Shown here: positions 1-7,667 of the stretch, one piece after another
Position numbering within the stretch: position 1 is the first letter of the stretch
Layout of the letters: every line of letters starts with the position of its first letter
NCBI GenBank assembly: GCA_036563805.1
Contig: DATCLS010000073.1
Location: forward strand, 1-54,497
Reading direction: 5' to 3'
Length of the DNA stretch: 54,497 nucleotides
Origin: DATCLS01 sp036563805
GTDB taxonomy: Bacteria > Actinomycetota > Acidimicrobiia > Acidimicrobiales > VFJN01
Notes under the pieces: generated by a model
Seen by the model: only the letters and a program-made list of their open reading frames with translations
Told to the model about the DNA's origin: nothing
The model's database searches: none
Translations under genes and position numbers: made by a program

Positions 1-164
1 TCCTCGACCTGGCGGACGCCGGGGGTGCGGTGCCCGTTCTCCCACATGCTGAGCGTCGGCCGGCGGACGACGCCCTGCTCCTCCAGTTGACGGAGGCTGA
101 TCCGGGCGACCTCCGTACGCCACGTACGGAGGAGCCACGGAGCCCCCAACGTTCCGTCCGCCAT
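1..164 (-). CDS. XRE-family DNA-binding regulator (partial, N-terminus only)
   Basis: The first 54 codons run off the left edge of the window. The visible residues fit a Cro/C1-type helix-turn-helix: an arginine-rich first helix (LLRTWRTEVARISLRQLEEQ), then the recognition helix and the characteristic SMWENGHRTPG turn near residues 40-50. XRE proteins bind operator DNA as dimers. A TACGAT -10 box lies 8 nt before the ATG and there is no Shine-Dalgarno, so the mRNA is probably leaderless. Anything after the HTH, such as a ligand or peptidase domain, lies outside the window and cannot be judged. Confidence 0.75.
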   Translation of the reverse strand, partial: MADGTLGAPWLLRTWRTEVARISLRQLEEQGVVRRPTLSMWENGHRTPGVRQVE

Positions 165-172
165 GGCGTCTC

Positions 173-178
173 ATCGTA
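173..178 (-). promoter_or_regulatory. -10 box of the XRE regulator (leaderless)
   Basis: On the minus strand TACGAT is followed by 8 nt and then the ATG at 164. It is one of the closest matches to TATAAT among the start-proximal boxes in this window. Confidence 0.55.
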
Positions 179-200
179 CGCCCGGCTCGCGCTCAGCGGT

Positions 201-330
201 CGGGCGCCCCCCCGGGACCCGCCCGAGGCCGGCCCCGGGACCCTCGCCGGGCGCCCCCCGGGACCCGCCCGAGGCCGGCCCCGGGACCCTCGCCGGGCGC
301 CCCCCGGGACCCCGCCGCAGGCCGGCGCCC
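201..330. repeat. 46/47-bp GC-rich tandem repeat, about 2.7 copies
   Basis: Units begin with CGGGCGCC at 201, 248 and 294, giving periods of 47 and then 46. The first two are identical except for one extra C in the C-run. The third decays after about 20 bp into a related sequence. The non-multiple-of-three period change argues against coding. The array lies between the start of the XRE gene and the AhpD-like gene. Confidence 0.85.
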
Positions 331-365
331 CTGCCAAAGATCTGACGGTGTGTTAGAAGGGAAGC

Positions 366-866
366 GTGCCTCGGATCGAGATCCCGGACGGTGAGGGGCC
401 GGAGGTCACGCGGGCGCTGAGCCTCGTCCCCCACTTCGTCGCCGCCGTCGACGCCAAGGAGAAGGCGGTGTGGGCGAGCCCGCTGCCACGCCGCGTCCAC
501 GAGCTGGTGCGGATGCGGGTGGCCGAGATCAACGGCTGCACCCTGTGCCTGAGCTGGCGCAACGACTGGGCCGACGAGGCGTCGCTGGCCGCCGTGTCGC
601 AGTGGGCCACGAGCGACCTGTTCTCCGACGCCGAGCGGGTGGCCATCGAGTACGCCGAGCGGTTCTGCACCGACTCCACCAACATCGACGACGGGCTGAT
701 GGCCCGCCTGGCCGAGCACTACACGCCGGCCGAGATCGTCGACCTCACGCTGGTCATCGGCAAGTACCTGGCGATGGGGCGGTTCATGCAGGTGCTCGAC
801 CTCGACCAAGCCTGCACGCTCAGCTACGACGCCGACGGCAACCTGGTGACGGCCGATCGGGGGTAG
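366..866 (+). CDS. carboxymuconolactone decarboxylase / AhpD-like protein
   Basis: A 166-residue protein, almost entirely helical by composition, with the AhpD/CMD signature: a C58-T-L-C61 redox pair inside NGCTLCLSW, preceded by the HELVRMRVAEIN helix and followed by acidic and helical segments (ERVAIEYAERF). In this family the CxxC pair reduces peroxide or accepts electrons from peroxiredoxin partners. Some members instead lack peroxidase activity and are annotated only as CMD. The GTG start at 366 has AGAAGGG about 6 nt upstream. The gene stands alone, convergent with the DinB gene. The exact substrate cannot be told. Confidence 0.85.
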   Translation: MPRIEIPDGEGPEVTRALSLVPHFVAAVDAKEKAVWASPLPRRVHELVRMRVAEINGCTLCLSWRNDWADEASLAAVSQWATSDLFSDAERVAIEYAERFCTDSTNIDDGLMARLAEHYTPAEIVDLTLVIGKYLAMGRFMQVLDLDQACTLSYDADGNLVTADRG

Positions 867-989
867 GGGCTGCGTCCGGCGGGGCCGGGTCGCTCCGGGT
901 GTGTCCTGCGCTGTGCGGGGTCGCCCGTCGGGGTCGGCGTGTGGGCCCGCGGTCTTGGGGCCGGCGGTTCCTGGCGCCGGGGACGACGG

Positions 990-1502
990 TCAGGAACGCC
1001 GGGCGAGCAGGCCCCGGGCGTAGGCGGCCTGGCCGGCGTGCTGGAGGCTGTCGTCGGCCACGCTCACCAGCCGGACGCCGAGCGTGACCGCCGGGGTCCA
1101 GCGGCGGTCGACGATTCGATCGAGGTCGGACGGGCTGAGGTCGCGGAGCATGGTGCGCGTCCGTTCGGTCACCGCGTCGAGGTAGTCGAGCAGCACGCGG
1201 GGGGAGTCGGGCCGGACCGCCGCCACCTCCGCCGCCGTGTGGCCGTAGCCGGTGTTCGACGGGTCGGGCTCGAGCCCGAACCGGGACGCCCAGTCCCCGC
1301 CGGTCCACAGTTGGTCGGCGTCGAGCAGCTCGGCGATGTGGTGGTCCTGCACCCGGGCCAGGTGCCAGACGAGCCAGGCGATGGTGTTGGCGCCCGGCTC
1401 CGGCGGCTCGGTCAGCTGGGCGAGCGGGAGCCCGTCGACCGCCTGCCGGGCCAGCGGCGGGATGCGGTCGTAGAGCTCGATGAGCAGCGCAGAGACGTCC
1501 AC
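990..1502 (-). CDS. DinB-family protein (DUF664-like)
   Basis: A 170-residue four-helix-bundle protein. The likely metal ligands are H47 in AWLVWHLAR, H54/H55 in VQDHH and H155 in SLQHAGQ, which match the spacing of the DinB/YfiT metal triad. The GGDW and W-rich loop after residue 65 is also typical of the actinobacterial DinB_2/DUF664 branch. Family members include thiol-dependent S-transferases (mycothiol or bacillithiol dependent), but most are uncharacterised. The start is GTG. No clear Shine-Dalgarno or -10 box is visible. A second DinB-fold gene lies at 17734. Confidence 0.8.
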   Translation of the reverse strand: MDVSALLIELYDRIPPLARQAVDGLPLAQLTEPPEPGANTIAWLVWHLARVQDHHIAELLDADQLWTGGDWASRFGLEPDPSNTGYGHTAAEVAAVRPDSPRVLLDYLDAVTERTRTMLRDLSPSDLDRIVDRRWTPAVTLGVRLVSVADDSLQHAGQAAYARGLLARRS

Positions 1503-1637
1503 ACCCCCGAGTCCAGCACGGACGGTGGGCGATTGCCGGGGACCCGGCCCGGACGCCCGCTCGGGCGGCCTTCTCGGGCGGTTCCGTTGGCCGTTTCGTC
1601 GCGGGTTTCGTGGCGGTCGGGGCGGGGACTCCCGCGC

Positions 1638-1643
1638 TACGGT
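1638..1643 (+). promoter_or_regulatory. -10 box, leaderless promoter of the winged-helix gene
   Basis: TACGGT is followed by 8 nt and the ATG at 1652. No purine-rich Shine-Dalgarno lies between them. This spacing decides for the ATG at 1652 over an in-frame start 14 codons upstream. Confidence 0.55.
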
Positions 1644-1651
1644 CGCCCCCG

Positions 1652-2293
1652 ATGTCCAGCGCCGATGCCAGCGAAGCCGAGAGTGCGGTCCGCCACTACC
1701 TGCTCTACCTGGAGGACCCGAGCAAGCTGCGCGACGAGGGCGAGATCCAGCGGAAGACCCAGGCCGTCCTCGACGCCACCGACCCGATCGACAAGCTGAA
1801 GGCCCTGGCCGAGCTCGAGCGGGCCGCCAAAGTCGACGAGGAGCCGCTGCGCAGGGCGTTCATCCGGCACGCCAAGGCTTGGGCCGAGCCCCAGGGCATC
1901 CCCGTGTCGGCGTTCCGGGAGCTGCGGGTGCCCGACGACGTGCTGCGCGAGGCCGGGTTCGAGGTGCCGTCCGACCGGCGCCGGGGGCGGGGGCGCGCCC
2001 GGGTCGGTGAGGCCGGCGGCTCGGGGGCCGGTGCCGGGGCGGGCGGCGGTTCCGGTGCGGGCCAGCGACGTCAGCGGGCCAAGGCCGTACCGGTCGAGGA
2101 CATCAAGGCCTACGTGCTCCAGCAGCACGGGACGTTCGTGCTGGCCGACGTCATGGCCGGTGTCGGCGGCAGCCCCGCCACGGTGCGCAAGGCGGTCGAC
2201 GAGCTGGTCGAGGCCGGCCAGGTCGAGCGGCTCGGGCCGGTGCCCGACTACCACGGGCGGGGGCGGGCGCCCATCCAGTACGCCCACGTCTGA
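1652..2293 (+). CDS. winged-helix DNA-binding protein, unknown role
   Basis: 213 residues in two parts. Residues 10-105 are a charged helical domain (YLEDPSKLRDEGEIQ, RAFIRHAKAWAEPQGIPVSAF). A Gly/Ala/Arg linker of about 35 residues follows. Residues 145-213 form a winged helix: FVLADVMAGVGGSPATVRKAVDELVEAGQVERLG has the helix-turn-helix and wing pattern. I recognise this as a conserved actinobacterial architecture without an assigned function. A transcription or nucleoid role is inference from the fold. The gene is monocistronic. Its stop lies in a short triplicated GTCTGAGGC sequence. Confidence 0.65.
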   Translation: MSSADASEAESAVRHYLLYLEDPSKLRDEGEIQRKTQAVLDATDPIDKLKALAELERAAKVDEEPLRRAFIRHAKAWAEPQGIPVSAFRELRVPDDVLREAGFEVPSDRRRGRGRARVGEAGGSGAGAGAGGGSGAGQRRQRAKAVPVEDIKAYVLQQHGTFVLADVMAGVGGSPATVRKAVDELVEAGQVERLGPVPDYHGRGRAPIQYAHV

Positions 2294-2319
2294 GGCGGGT
2301 CTGAGGCCCGGTCTGAGGC
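2288..2319. repeat. GTCTGAGGC x3 at the end of the winged-helix gene
   Basis: Three copies of GTCTGAGGC start at 2288, 2299 and 2311. The first contains the TGA stop of the gene. The spacing (11 and 12 nt) is not codon-periodic. It is probably replication slippage at the 3-prime end. Confidence 0.7.
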
Positions 2320-2364
2320 GAGGCGGTCGGGGTCGGGCCGTCGGGCTGGGTCCGGCTGGCCTCG

Positions 2365-2742
2365 TCAGTGGCCGTCGGGCTGGCCCGGGGCGAAGGGCCA
2401 CTCCTCGAACACCCGGCAGCGGCCCTCGCCGTCGAAGCGCAGCACCCACAGGTCGCGCCACCGGGTCGGCGGGTCGCGGTGGTACTCGACCGCGACCCGG
2501 ACGACCGCCGTGTCGCCGTCCACCGCCACGACCTCGCTGGTCATCGTGAACGGCTCGTCGGGGCCCTCGCGCTCGCTCTCCCACCACGGGCCGAGCCGGT
2601 CGAGGCCCTCGACCGGCTCGCGCCACGGGGACATGAAGTAGGAGACGTCGGGCGTGAACAGCTCGGCGAGCGGCTCGGTCCCGGCGGTGCGCCACGCCCG
2701 CTCGTAGCCGGCGACCCAGGCCTCGACGGCGGCCCTGTCCAT
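2365..2742 (-). CDS. NTF2-like / SnoaL-like protein
   Basis: A 125-residue cone-fold protein. It has the N-terminal helix VEAWVAGYERAW, LAELFTPDVSYFMSPW, a central strand pair (EVVAVDGDTAVVRVAVEY) and the closing strand RWRDLWVLRFDGEGRCRVFEEW, all standard for the NTF2/SnoaL superfamily. Members may be enzymes (isomerases, cyclases) or simple ligand-binding proteins, so no activity is assigned. I chose the ATG at 2742 because GGGAGG lies 9 nt upstream. An ATG three codons earlier would place that same motif directly against the start. Confidence 0.75.
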   Translation of the reverse strand: MDRAAVEAWVAGYERAWRTAGTEPLAELFTPDVSYFMSPWREPVEGLDRLGPWWESEREGPDEPFTMTSEVVAVDGDTAVVRVAVEYHRDPPTRWRDLWVLRFDGEGRCRVFEEWPFAPGQPDGH

Positions 2743-2751
2743 GACGGCCAT

Positions 2752-2789
2752 CCTCCCATGCCGATCGTCCCTCCCATGCCGATCGTCCC
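2752..2789. repeat. 19-bp tandem duplication upstream of the NTF2-like gene
   Basis: CCTCCCATGCCGATCGTCC is repeated head to tail (2752-2770, 2771-2789, one difference at the edge). Read on the minus strand each copy carries a GGGAGG Shine-Dalgarno and an ATG-like triplet context, so the ribosome binding site of the NTF2-like gene has been duplicated. The rest of the gap to 2995 shows nothing recognisable. Confidence 0.75.
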
Positions 2790-2995
2790 CCCGATGGCGC
2801 GGAGGGGACCCGGTGACCGTCGGCCGGAGCGGCCCTCAGCTGGCGGTCACGCCCACCGGCCGCGAGCACGACCAGCGGCGTGCGCTGTCCCGGTGCCTGG
2901 ACGGCCGGCGGCCCGGCGGCTGAGCGGCCTTCCCTCGCCCGGGGCCCGGGGGTGGCGGGCCCTGAGGTCGTGTCCGGCCCGGTGGGGCCGGGCGG

Positions 2996-4342
2996 TCAGG
3001 GGGCGTGGACGCCGTCGGCGGCGGGCGGCGGGGGCCGGAGGGCGGCGGAGCCGGACCCGCCGTTGGGCGGGATGATGAGGCCGGCCGTCACCGCCAGCAG
3101 CACCGCCGTGCCGGCGACCAGGCCGAACGCCCACCGCAGCCCGACGGCCTCGGACACGGCCCCGAGCAACACCGGCTCCGCCAGGAACCCGAGCCGGGCG
3201 GCGAGCGACACGGTGGCGGCCCCGGCGCCGGCCGACACCCCGGGCGTGCGGACGGCGGCCGAGAAGGCCAACGGAAAGAACCCGGCCGCTCCCACCCCGG
3301 CCACCACCAGCCCGACGAGGAAGGCGCCGGCGTGGCCGGTCGCCGCCCCCAGCGTCAGGCCGGCGGCGACGAGCGTGCCGCCCAGCCGCAGCATGCGGGC
3401 GCCACCCAGCCGGTCGGTCAGCCAGTCGCCGGCCAGGCGTCCGGCCACCATGCCGGCGGTGAAGGCGGCCACGCCCAGGGCGGCGACGCCCTCGGTCGTG
3501 CCGTACCGCTGGAGGAGGATGGCGCTCCAGTCCGTCGGCGCCCCCTCGATCACGGCTCCGGCCACGGTGGCGGTCGCCAGAACCACCATCGCCGTCACCA
3601 CTCGCCCGGACGACCCCGTGCCTGCCTGGTCGGCGAGGCCCGTTTGGTCGGTGCCCGCCTGGTCAGCGGGGTCCGCCTGGTCGGTGCCCGCCGGTGCGGT
3701 TGGCACAGGAGCGGCCTGGTCGGCTGGCTGGTCGTGCAGCCGGGCGCGAGGGGTGGGGGCGGGGGCCGGTCCCGGGCTCACCGGGGCCTCCGGCGGTTCG
3801 GTGGGGGCGAGGGCCGGGCGGGCGAACAGGCAGGCCGCCGCCAGCAGCGCCCCCACCACCGCCAGGTGCACGGTGAGCGGCACCTCGGTGGTCGCCGCCA
3901 GGGCGGCCAGGCCGGCGGCGGCCAGGGCGCCGAAGCTCCAGGCCGCGTGCAGCCGATGCATGACCGACCGGGAGGTGCGGTCTTCGTAGATGGCGCCGTT
4001 GGCGTTCATGGCGATGTCCATGGCGGCATCGACGGCGCCGATGACCGCCAGCGCTGCGAACAGCGAGCCGGCGTTGGGGGCGGCCCCGGCCAGCCACAGG
4101 CACCCGCCGAGGGCGACGGCGGCCCCCACCGCCAGCGTCCGGCTGCCGACGGCGTTGGTCAGCCGCCCCGCCACCGGGCTGGCCACCAGGGCCCCGAGCG
4201 CCAGGCCCACCAGGACCATGCCGAGCGTGCCGTCGGACAGGTCGAGCGCGGCCTGCCGCTCCGGCAGCCGCGCCAGGAAGCTCGGTCCGGCGAGCCCGTT
4301 GGCGGCGAACACGACGGCGATGGCCCCGGCCCTGGTCGGCAT
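2996..4342 (-). CDS. MFS transporter with a long DQA-rich central loop
   Basis: 448 residues with about 12 hydrophobic segments in two halves: FAANGLAGPSFLARLPERQ and GMVLVGLALGALVASPVAGRL at the start, and AGFFPLAFSAAVRTPG near the end. This fits the small-solute MFS branch of fucose-permease or YbjJ-like transporters, which share the NG-x6-ARLP opening. The substrate is unknown. The cytoplasmic loop between the halves (about residues 200-250) is expanded by repeats of ADQAGT/TDQ type, encoded by CTGGTCGG-rich DNA at about 3605-3750. The ATG at 4342 leaves the conserved first helix intact. A hotdog thioesterase is divergent. Confidence 0.8.
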   Translation of the reverse strand: MPTRAGAIAVVFAANGLAGPSFLARLPERQAALDLSDGTLGMVLVGLALGALVASPVAGRLTNAVGSRTLAVGAAVALGGCLWLAGAAPNAGSLFAALAVIGAVDAAMDIAMNANGAIYEDRTSRSVMHRLHAAWSFGALAAAGLAALAATTEVPLTVHLAVVGALLAAACLFARPALAPTEPPEAPVSPGPAPAPTPRARLHDQPADQAAPVPTAPAGTDQADPADQAGTDQTGLADQAGTGSSGRVVTAMVVLATATVAGAVIEGAPTDWSAILLQRYGTTEGVAALGVAAFTAGMVAGRLAGDWLTDRLGGARMLRLGGTLVAAGLTLGAATGHAGAFLVGLVVAGVGAAGFFPLAFSAAVRTPGVSAGAGAATVSLAARLGFLAEPVLLGAVSEAVGLRWAFGLVAGTAVLLAVTAGLIIPPNGGSGSAALRPPPPAADGVHAP

Positions 4343-4435
4343 CCGCCCAGGGTGGCACGGCGATCGCCGAGCGCCGACCGACCCATGCCGATCGACTACA
4401 GCGATCATCACGCCGTGTGGCAACGTCGACGGGCG

Positions 4436-4912
4436 ATGGACGCCCCGGCCTCCGACAGCGCCTTCGACACCTACGACCCCGAGCTGGCCGCCCACCTGCT
4501 CGACCCGAACCGCGACCTGCGGGACGGCCTGACCGGGTACCTCGGCATCCGCATGGTCGACGTCGGCCCGGGCTGGGCGACGGCCGAGGTCGAGGCGCGG
4601 GACGAGCTGGTCCACCGGTTCGGCGTGCTGCACGGCGGCGTGGTGGCCACGCTGGTCGACCAGGTGCTCGGTTCGGCCGTGTACCCGGTGGCGCCGCCGG
4701 GCACGTGGCCGGCGACGCTCGAGTTCAAGCTCAACTACCTGGCGCCCGTGCGGAGCGGCGTGGTGCGGGCGACCGCCCGCATCGTCGGGATGAGCGCGCG
4801 CACGGCGGTGGTGCAGGTCGAGGTGACGAACGGCGACCGCACGGTCGCCACCGCCCTCGGCACGATCAGCCTCAACCCGCCCAAGTCGCCCGGGTCGTCC
4901 GAGTCGGTCTGA
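4436..4912 (+). CDS. PaaI-family hotdog thioesterase
   Basis: 158 residues from ATG 4436. In-frame starts at 4385 or 4415 are possible. The hotdog core is clear: GYLGIRMVDVGPGWATAEVEA, then HRFGVLHGGVVATLVDQVLG, where the HGG before the central helix is the PaaI/YdiI signature, then the strand LEFKLNYLAPVRSGVVRATARIV. Enzymes of this type hydrolyse acyl- or aryl-CoA thioesters in the cytoplasm. A weak CAACGT box lies 9 nt before 4436. The gene is monocistronic and convergent with ilvA across a strong palindrome. Confidence 0.85.
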   Translation: MDAPASDSAFDTYDPELAAHLLDPNRDLRDGLTGYLGIRMVDVGPGWATAEVEARDELVHRFGVLHGGVVATLVDQVLGSAVYPVAPPGTWPATLEFKLNYLAPVRSGVVRATARIVGMSARTAVVQVEVTNGDRTVATALGTISLNPPKSPGSSESV

Positions 4913-5139
4913 CGGCGTCGGGCCGACGGCGGGCGGCGCAGTGCCCGCACGCCCCCGACGGGGCGGTTCGGCGGGGCCGAGCCCGAGGCCCTGGTGGGCC
5001 GCCCGACACGGCGCCCAGGGCGGCCGGGCCGGCGGCGGGCGGGCCGAGCCCGAGGCCCCGGCAGGGTGGTGCGGCGCCTCGGCGCCGGCGGCCGGAGCGA
5101 CGGCTGCGGGGCAGCGGCCGGGCCGGGCCGTCGGCGGGA

Positions 5140-5163
5140 GGCCGGGGCCCCGGGGCCCCGGCC
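5140..5163. terminator. 24-bp perfect palindrome between convergent genes
   Basis: Two 12-bp arms, GGCCGGGGCCCC and GGGGCCCCGGCC, abut with no loop, 10 nt beyond the stop of the threonine ammonia-lyase gene and 228 nt beyond the thioesterase stop. There is no U-tract. Such GC hairpins are the usual form of candidate terminators in actinomycetes. Upstream of it, GGGCCGAGCCCGAGGCC occurs twice (4974 and 5041). Nothing coding is visible in 4913-5173. Confidence 0.6.
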
Positions 5164-5173
5164 CCCACTCCGC

Positions 5174-6448
5174 TCAGGGCGGCGTGATGTCCCGTGACGT
5201 GAAGCTGTCGGGGCGGACCGGGTACCCGGCCGCCTCCAACGCCGCCACGACCCGCCCGAGGTGGTCGTGGTCGAGCGTCTCGAGCGTGACCTCGACGGCG
5301 GCGGACTTGGCCGACACGTCGACGAACATCCGCTGGTGGAGGATCTCGACGATGTTGGCCCCCTCGTTGCCGAGGATGGTCGAGACGGCGGCCATGGCCC
5401 CGGGCACGTCGGGCAGCTCGATGTGCAGCCGCGACAGGCGCCCGTTGCGGATGAGGCCCCGCATGATCACCGACGCCAGCAGCCGGGGGTCGATGTTGCC
5501 GCCCGACAGCACGGTGCCGACCTTGCGCCCGGCGAACCGCTCGCCGTGCTCGATCATGGCGGCGATCCCGGCGGCGCCGGCCCCCTCGGTCACCACCTTC
5601 TCGATCTCGAGGAGCAGGTTGATGCCCTCCTCGATGTGGTCCTCGGACACGGTGACCACGTCGTCGACCAGGGCGTCGACGATCTGGGCGGTGATCAGGC
5701 CCGGCTGGGGCACGGCGATGCCCTCGGCCAGCGTGGCCCCGCCCGCCCGGGAGGCGGCCGCCGACTCCGACACCCCGTGCACGTGGTCCGCCATCGACGG
5801 GTACCGCTCGGTCTGCACCCCCACCAGGTCGATCTCGGGTCGCAGCTCGCGGGCCACCACGGCCATGCCGGCGAGCAGCCCGCCGCCCCCGACCGGCACG
5901 ACCAGCGCGTCGAGGTCGGGAACGTCGGTGAGCATCTCGAGAGCGCAGGTGCCCTGTCCGGCGATCACGGCCGGGTCGTCGAAGGGGTGGACGTAGACGC
6001 GGCCCTCGTCCTTGGCGATGCGGCAGGCCTCGGTCTCGGCCTCGGCGATGCCGGCCCCCCGCAGGACGACGGTGGCGCCCAGCTCGCGGGTCCGCTGGAC
6101 CTTCACGAACGGCGTCGACGTCGGCATCACGATCGTGGCGTCGATGCCGAGCCGCCCGGCGTGGTAGGCGACGGCCTGGGCGTGGTTGCCGGCCGACATG
6201 GCCACGACGCCCCGGGCCCGCTCCTCGGCGCTGAGCGTGAGCAGCTTGTTGAGGGCGCCGCGCTCCTTGAAGGCGGCGATGAACTGCAGGTTCTCGAACT
6301 TGACCACGACCTCGCAGCCGAGGACCTGGGACAGCGTCCGCGAGGGCGCGCTCGGGGTGTGCTCGATCTCGCCGGCCAGGCGGTCGGCCGCCGCCTTCAC
6401 GTCGTCGAACGTGACGGGGAGGGAAGCGGGGTCGGCGAAGGCGGTCAT
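5174..6448 (-). CDS. ilvA: threonine ammonia-lyase (threonine dehydratase) with ACT domain
   Basis: 424 residues. A fold-type II PLP domain fills about 1-320, with K61 in FKERGA as the Schiff-base lysine, SAGNHAQ binding the substrate carboxylate and VGGGGLLAG cradling the PLP phosphate. A single ACT domain follows (about 335-410, RLHIELPDVPGAMAAVSTIL). It converts L-threonine to 2-oxobutanoate and ammonia, the first step toward isoleucine. The single ACT domain is the TdcB/IlvA-short arrangement found in many actinomycetes, rather than the double-ACT E. coli IlvA. Regulation by isoleucine or valine is therefore plausible but not shown. The gene lies 37 bp downstream of the MenC-like gene on the same strand... 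its promoter is not obvious. Confidence 0.92.
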   Translation of the reverse strand: MTAFADPASLPVTFDDVKAAADRLAGEIEHTPSAPSRTLSQVLGCEVVVKFENLQFIAAFKERGALNKLLTLSAEERARGVVAMSAGNHAQAVAYHAGRLGIDATIVMPTSTPFVKVQRTRELGATVVLRGAGIAEAETEACRIAKDEGRVYVHPFDDPAVIAGQGTCALEMLTDVPDLDALVVPVGGGGLLAGMAVVARELRPEIDLVGVQTERYPSMADHVHGVSESAAASRAGGATLAEGIAVPQPGLITAQIVDALVDDVVTVSEDHIEEGINLLLEIEKVVTEGAGAAGIAAMIEHGERFAGRKVGTVLSGGNIDPRLLASVIMRGLIRNGRLSRLHIELPDVPGAMAAVSTILGNEGANIVEILHQRMFVDVSAKSAAVEVTLETLDHDHLGRVVAALEAAGYPVRPDSFTSRDITPP

Positions 6449-6485
6449 GGGGTCCGGGACAACAGAGACAACGGAAAAGCCAAGG

Positions 6486-7589
6486 TCAGGCCCGCAGGGT
6501 CAGGCACGACACGGTCGTGCGCTCGAGCACCTCGGGGCGGGGCTCCACGCCGAGGCCAGGGCCACCGGGCACGGTCATCGTGCCACTCAACGCATCGAAC
6601 GGCACGGTGAGATCCTCGGCGAAGTACCGGGCGGAGGGCGCCAGGTCGGGAGGCAGCGTACACCCGGGCAGCGCGGCCACCGCCAGGTTGAGCGCCCGGC
6701 CCACCCCGGTCTCGAGCATGCCGCCGCACCGCACGTCGATGCCCTGGTCGCGGCACCGCTGGTGGATCCGGCCGGCCTCGACCAGCCCGCCGACCCGCCC
6801 GACCTTGAGGCTGACGGCGTCACAGGCGGCCAGGGCCAGGGCGGTCTCGAGGTCGCCGGCCGAGCCGATCGACTCGTCCAGGCACACCAGCGTGTCGACG
6901 ATCCGGACCAGCCGGGCGTGCCCGACCAGGTCGTCGGGCGGGAACGGCTGCTCGAGCGCCAACAGGCCGAGCGCCGGGTCATCCAGCTCCTGCAGGGCGG
7001 CGACGTCGTCGGGCCGGTCGCTGCGGAACGACCCGTTGGCGTCGGCGATCAGCGCCACGTCCCCGCCCAAGGCCTCGCGCACCGCCCGGACCGGGTCGAC
7101 GTGCCAGTCCGGCGCCACCTTGAGCTTGAACGCCCGGTGCCCGTCGTCGTGCCAGCGCTGGGCGGCCGCCACCAGCTCGTCGACCGTGTCGGTGATGCCG
7201 AGCGCCACGCCGGTCATGACCCGGGGGCGGGTGGCGCCCAGGAACTCGGCCATCGACCGCCCTTCGGCCCGCAGCCCGGCGTCGATGGCCGCGCACTCGA
7301 GCGCGGCCTTGGCCATGTGGTGGCCCCGGACCTCGCTCAGCGGCCGCCCGGCCAGCAGCCGGGGGACGAGGTGGTGCTCGAGGACGTGCAGCGCCGTCGC
7401 CGTGTACTCGGGCCAGTAGGTGGGCTCCGGTTCGGCCACGCACTCGCCCCAGCCGTCGGGCCCGTCGCGGGTCAGGGCCCGGACGATCACGACGTCGCGC
7501 TCCCGCCGCGTGCCGTGCGCGGTGCGGAACGGCGTGGCCAGCGGCAGGCTGACGAGCCGGAGCTCGACGCCCTCGAGCGCGACCTCCAT
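6486..7589 (-). CDS. menC: o-succinylbenzoate synthase / N-succinylamino acid racemase family
   Basis: 367 residues with the complete enolase-superfamily (MLE subgroup) catalytic set: K155-x-K157 in FKLKVAP, D183 in IADANG, E213 in LEQP, D238-E239 in CLDES, and K262 in SLKVGRVGG. The capping domain carries TPFRTAHGT. Close relatives make o-succinylbenzoate for menaquinone, racemise N-acylamino acids, or do both, and sequence inspection cannot separate these. No other men genes lie nearby, so a menaquinone role is not supported by context. GGAGGT sits 3 nt before the ATG. The gene is divergent from methionine aminopeptidase and 37 bp ahead of ilvA. Confidence 0.8.
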   Translation of the reverse strand: MEVALEGVELRLVSLPLATPFRTAHGTRRERDVVIVRALTRDGPDGWGECVAEPEPTYWPEYTATALHVLEHHLVPRLLAGRPLSEVRGHHMAKAALECAAIDAGLRAEGRSMAEFLGATRPRVMTGVALGITDTVDELVAAAQRWHDDGHRAFKLKVAPDWHVDPVRAVREALGGDVALIADANGSFRSDRPDDVAALQELDDPALGLLALEQPFPPDDLVGHARLVRIVDTLVCLDESIGSAGDLETALALAACDAVSLKVGRVGGLVEAGRIHQRCRDQGIDVRCGGMLETGVGRALNLAVAALPGCTLPPDLAPSARYFAEDLTVPFDALSGTMTVPGGPGLGVEPRPEVLERTTVSCLTLRA

Positions 7590-7652
7590 GGGACCTCCGG
7601 GTTACGGGACGTGACGACGCTGTCGCCCTCCATCATGTCGCCGCCACGTCGA

Positions 7653-7658
7653 TAGCCT
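7653..7658 (+). promoter_or_regulatory. -10 box of the methionine aminopeptidase gene
   Basis: TAGCCT, 9 nt before the ATG at 7668, with no Shine-Dalgarno: probably leaderless. Confidence 0.5.
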
Positions 7659-7667
7659 GGACTGGTC

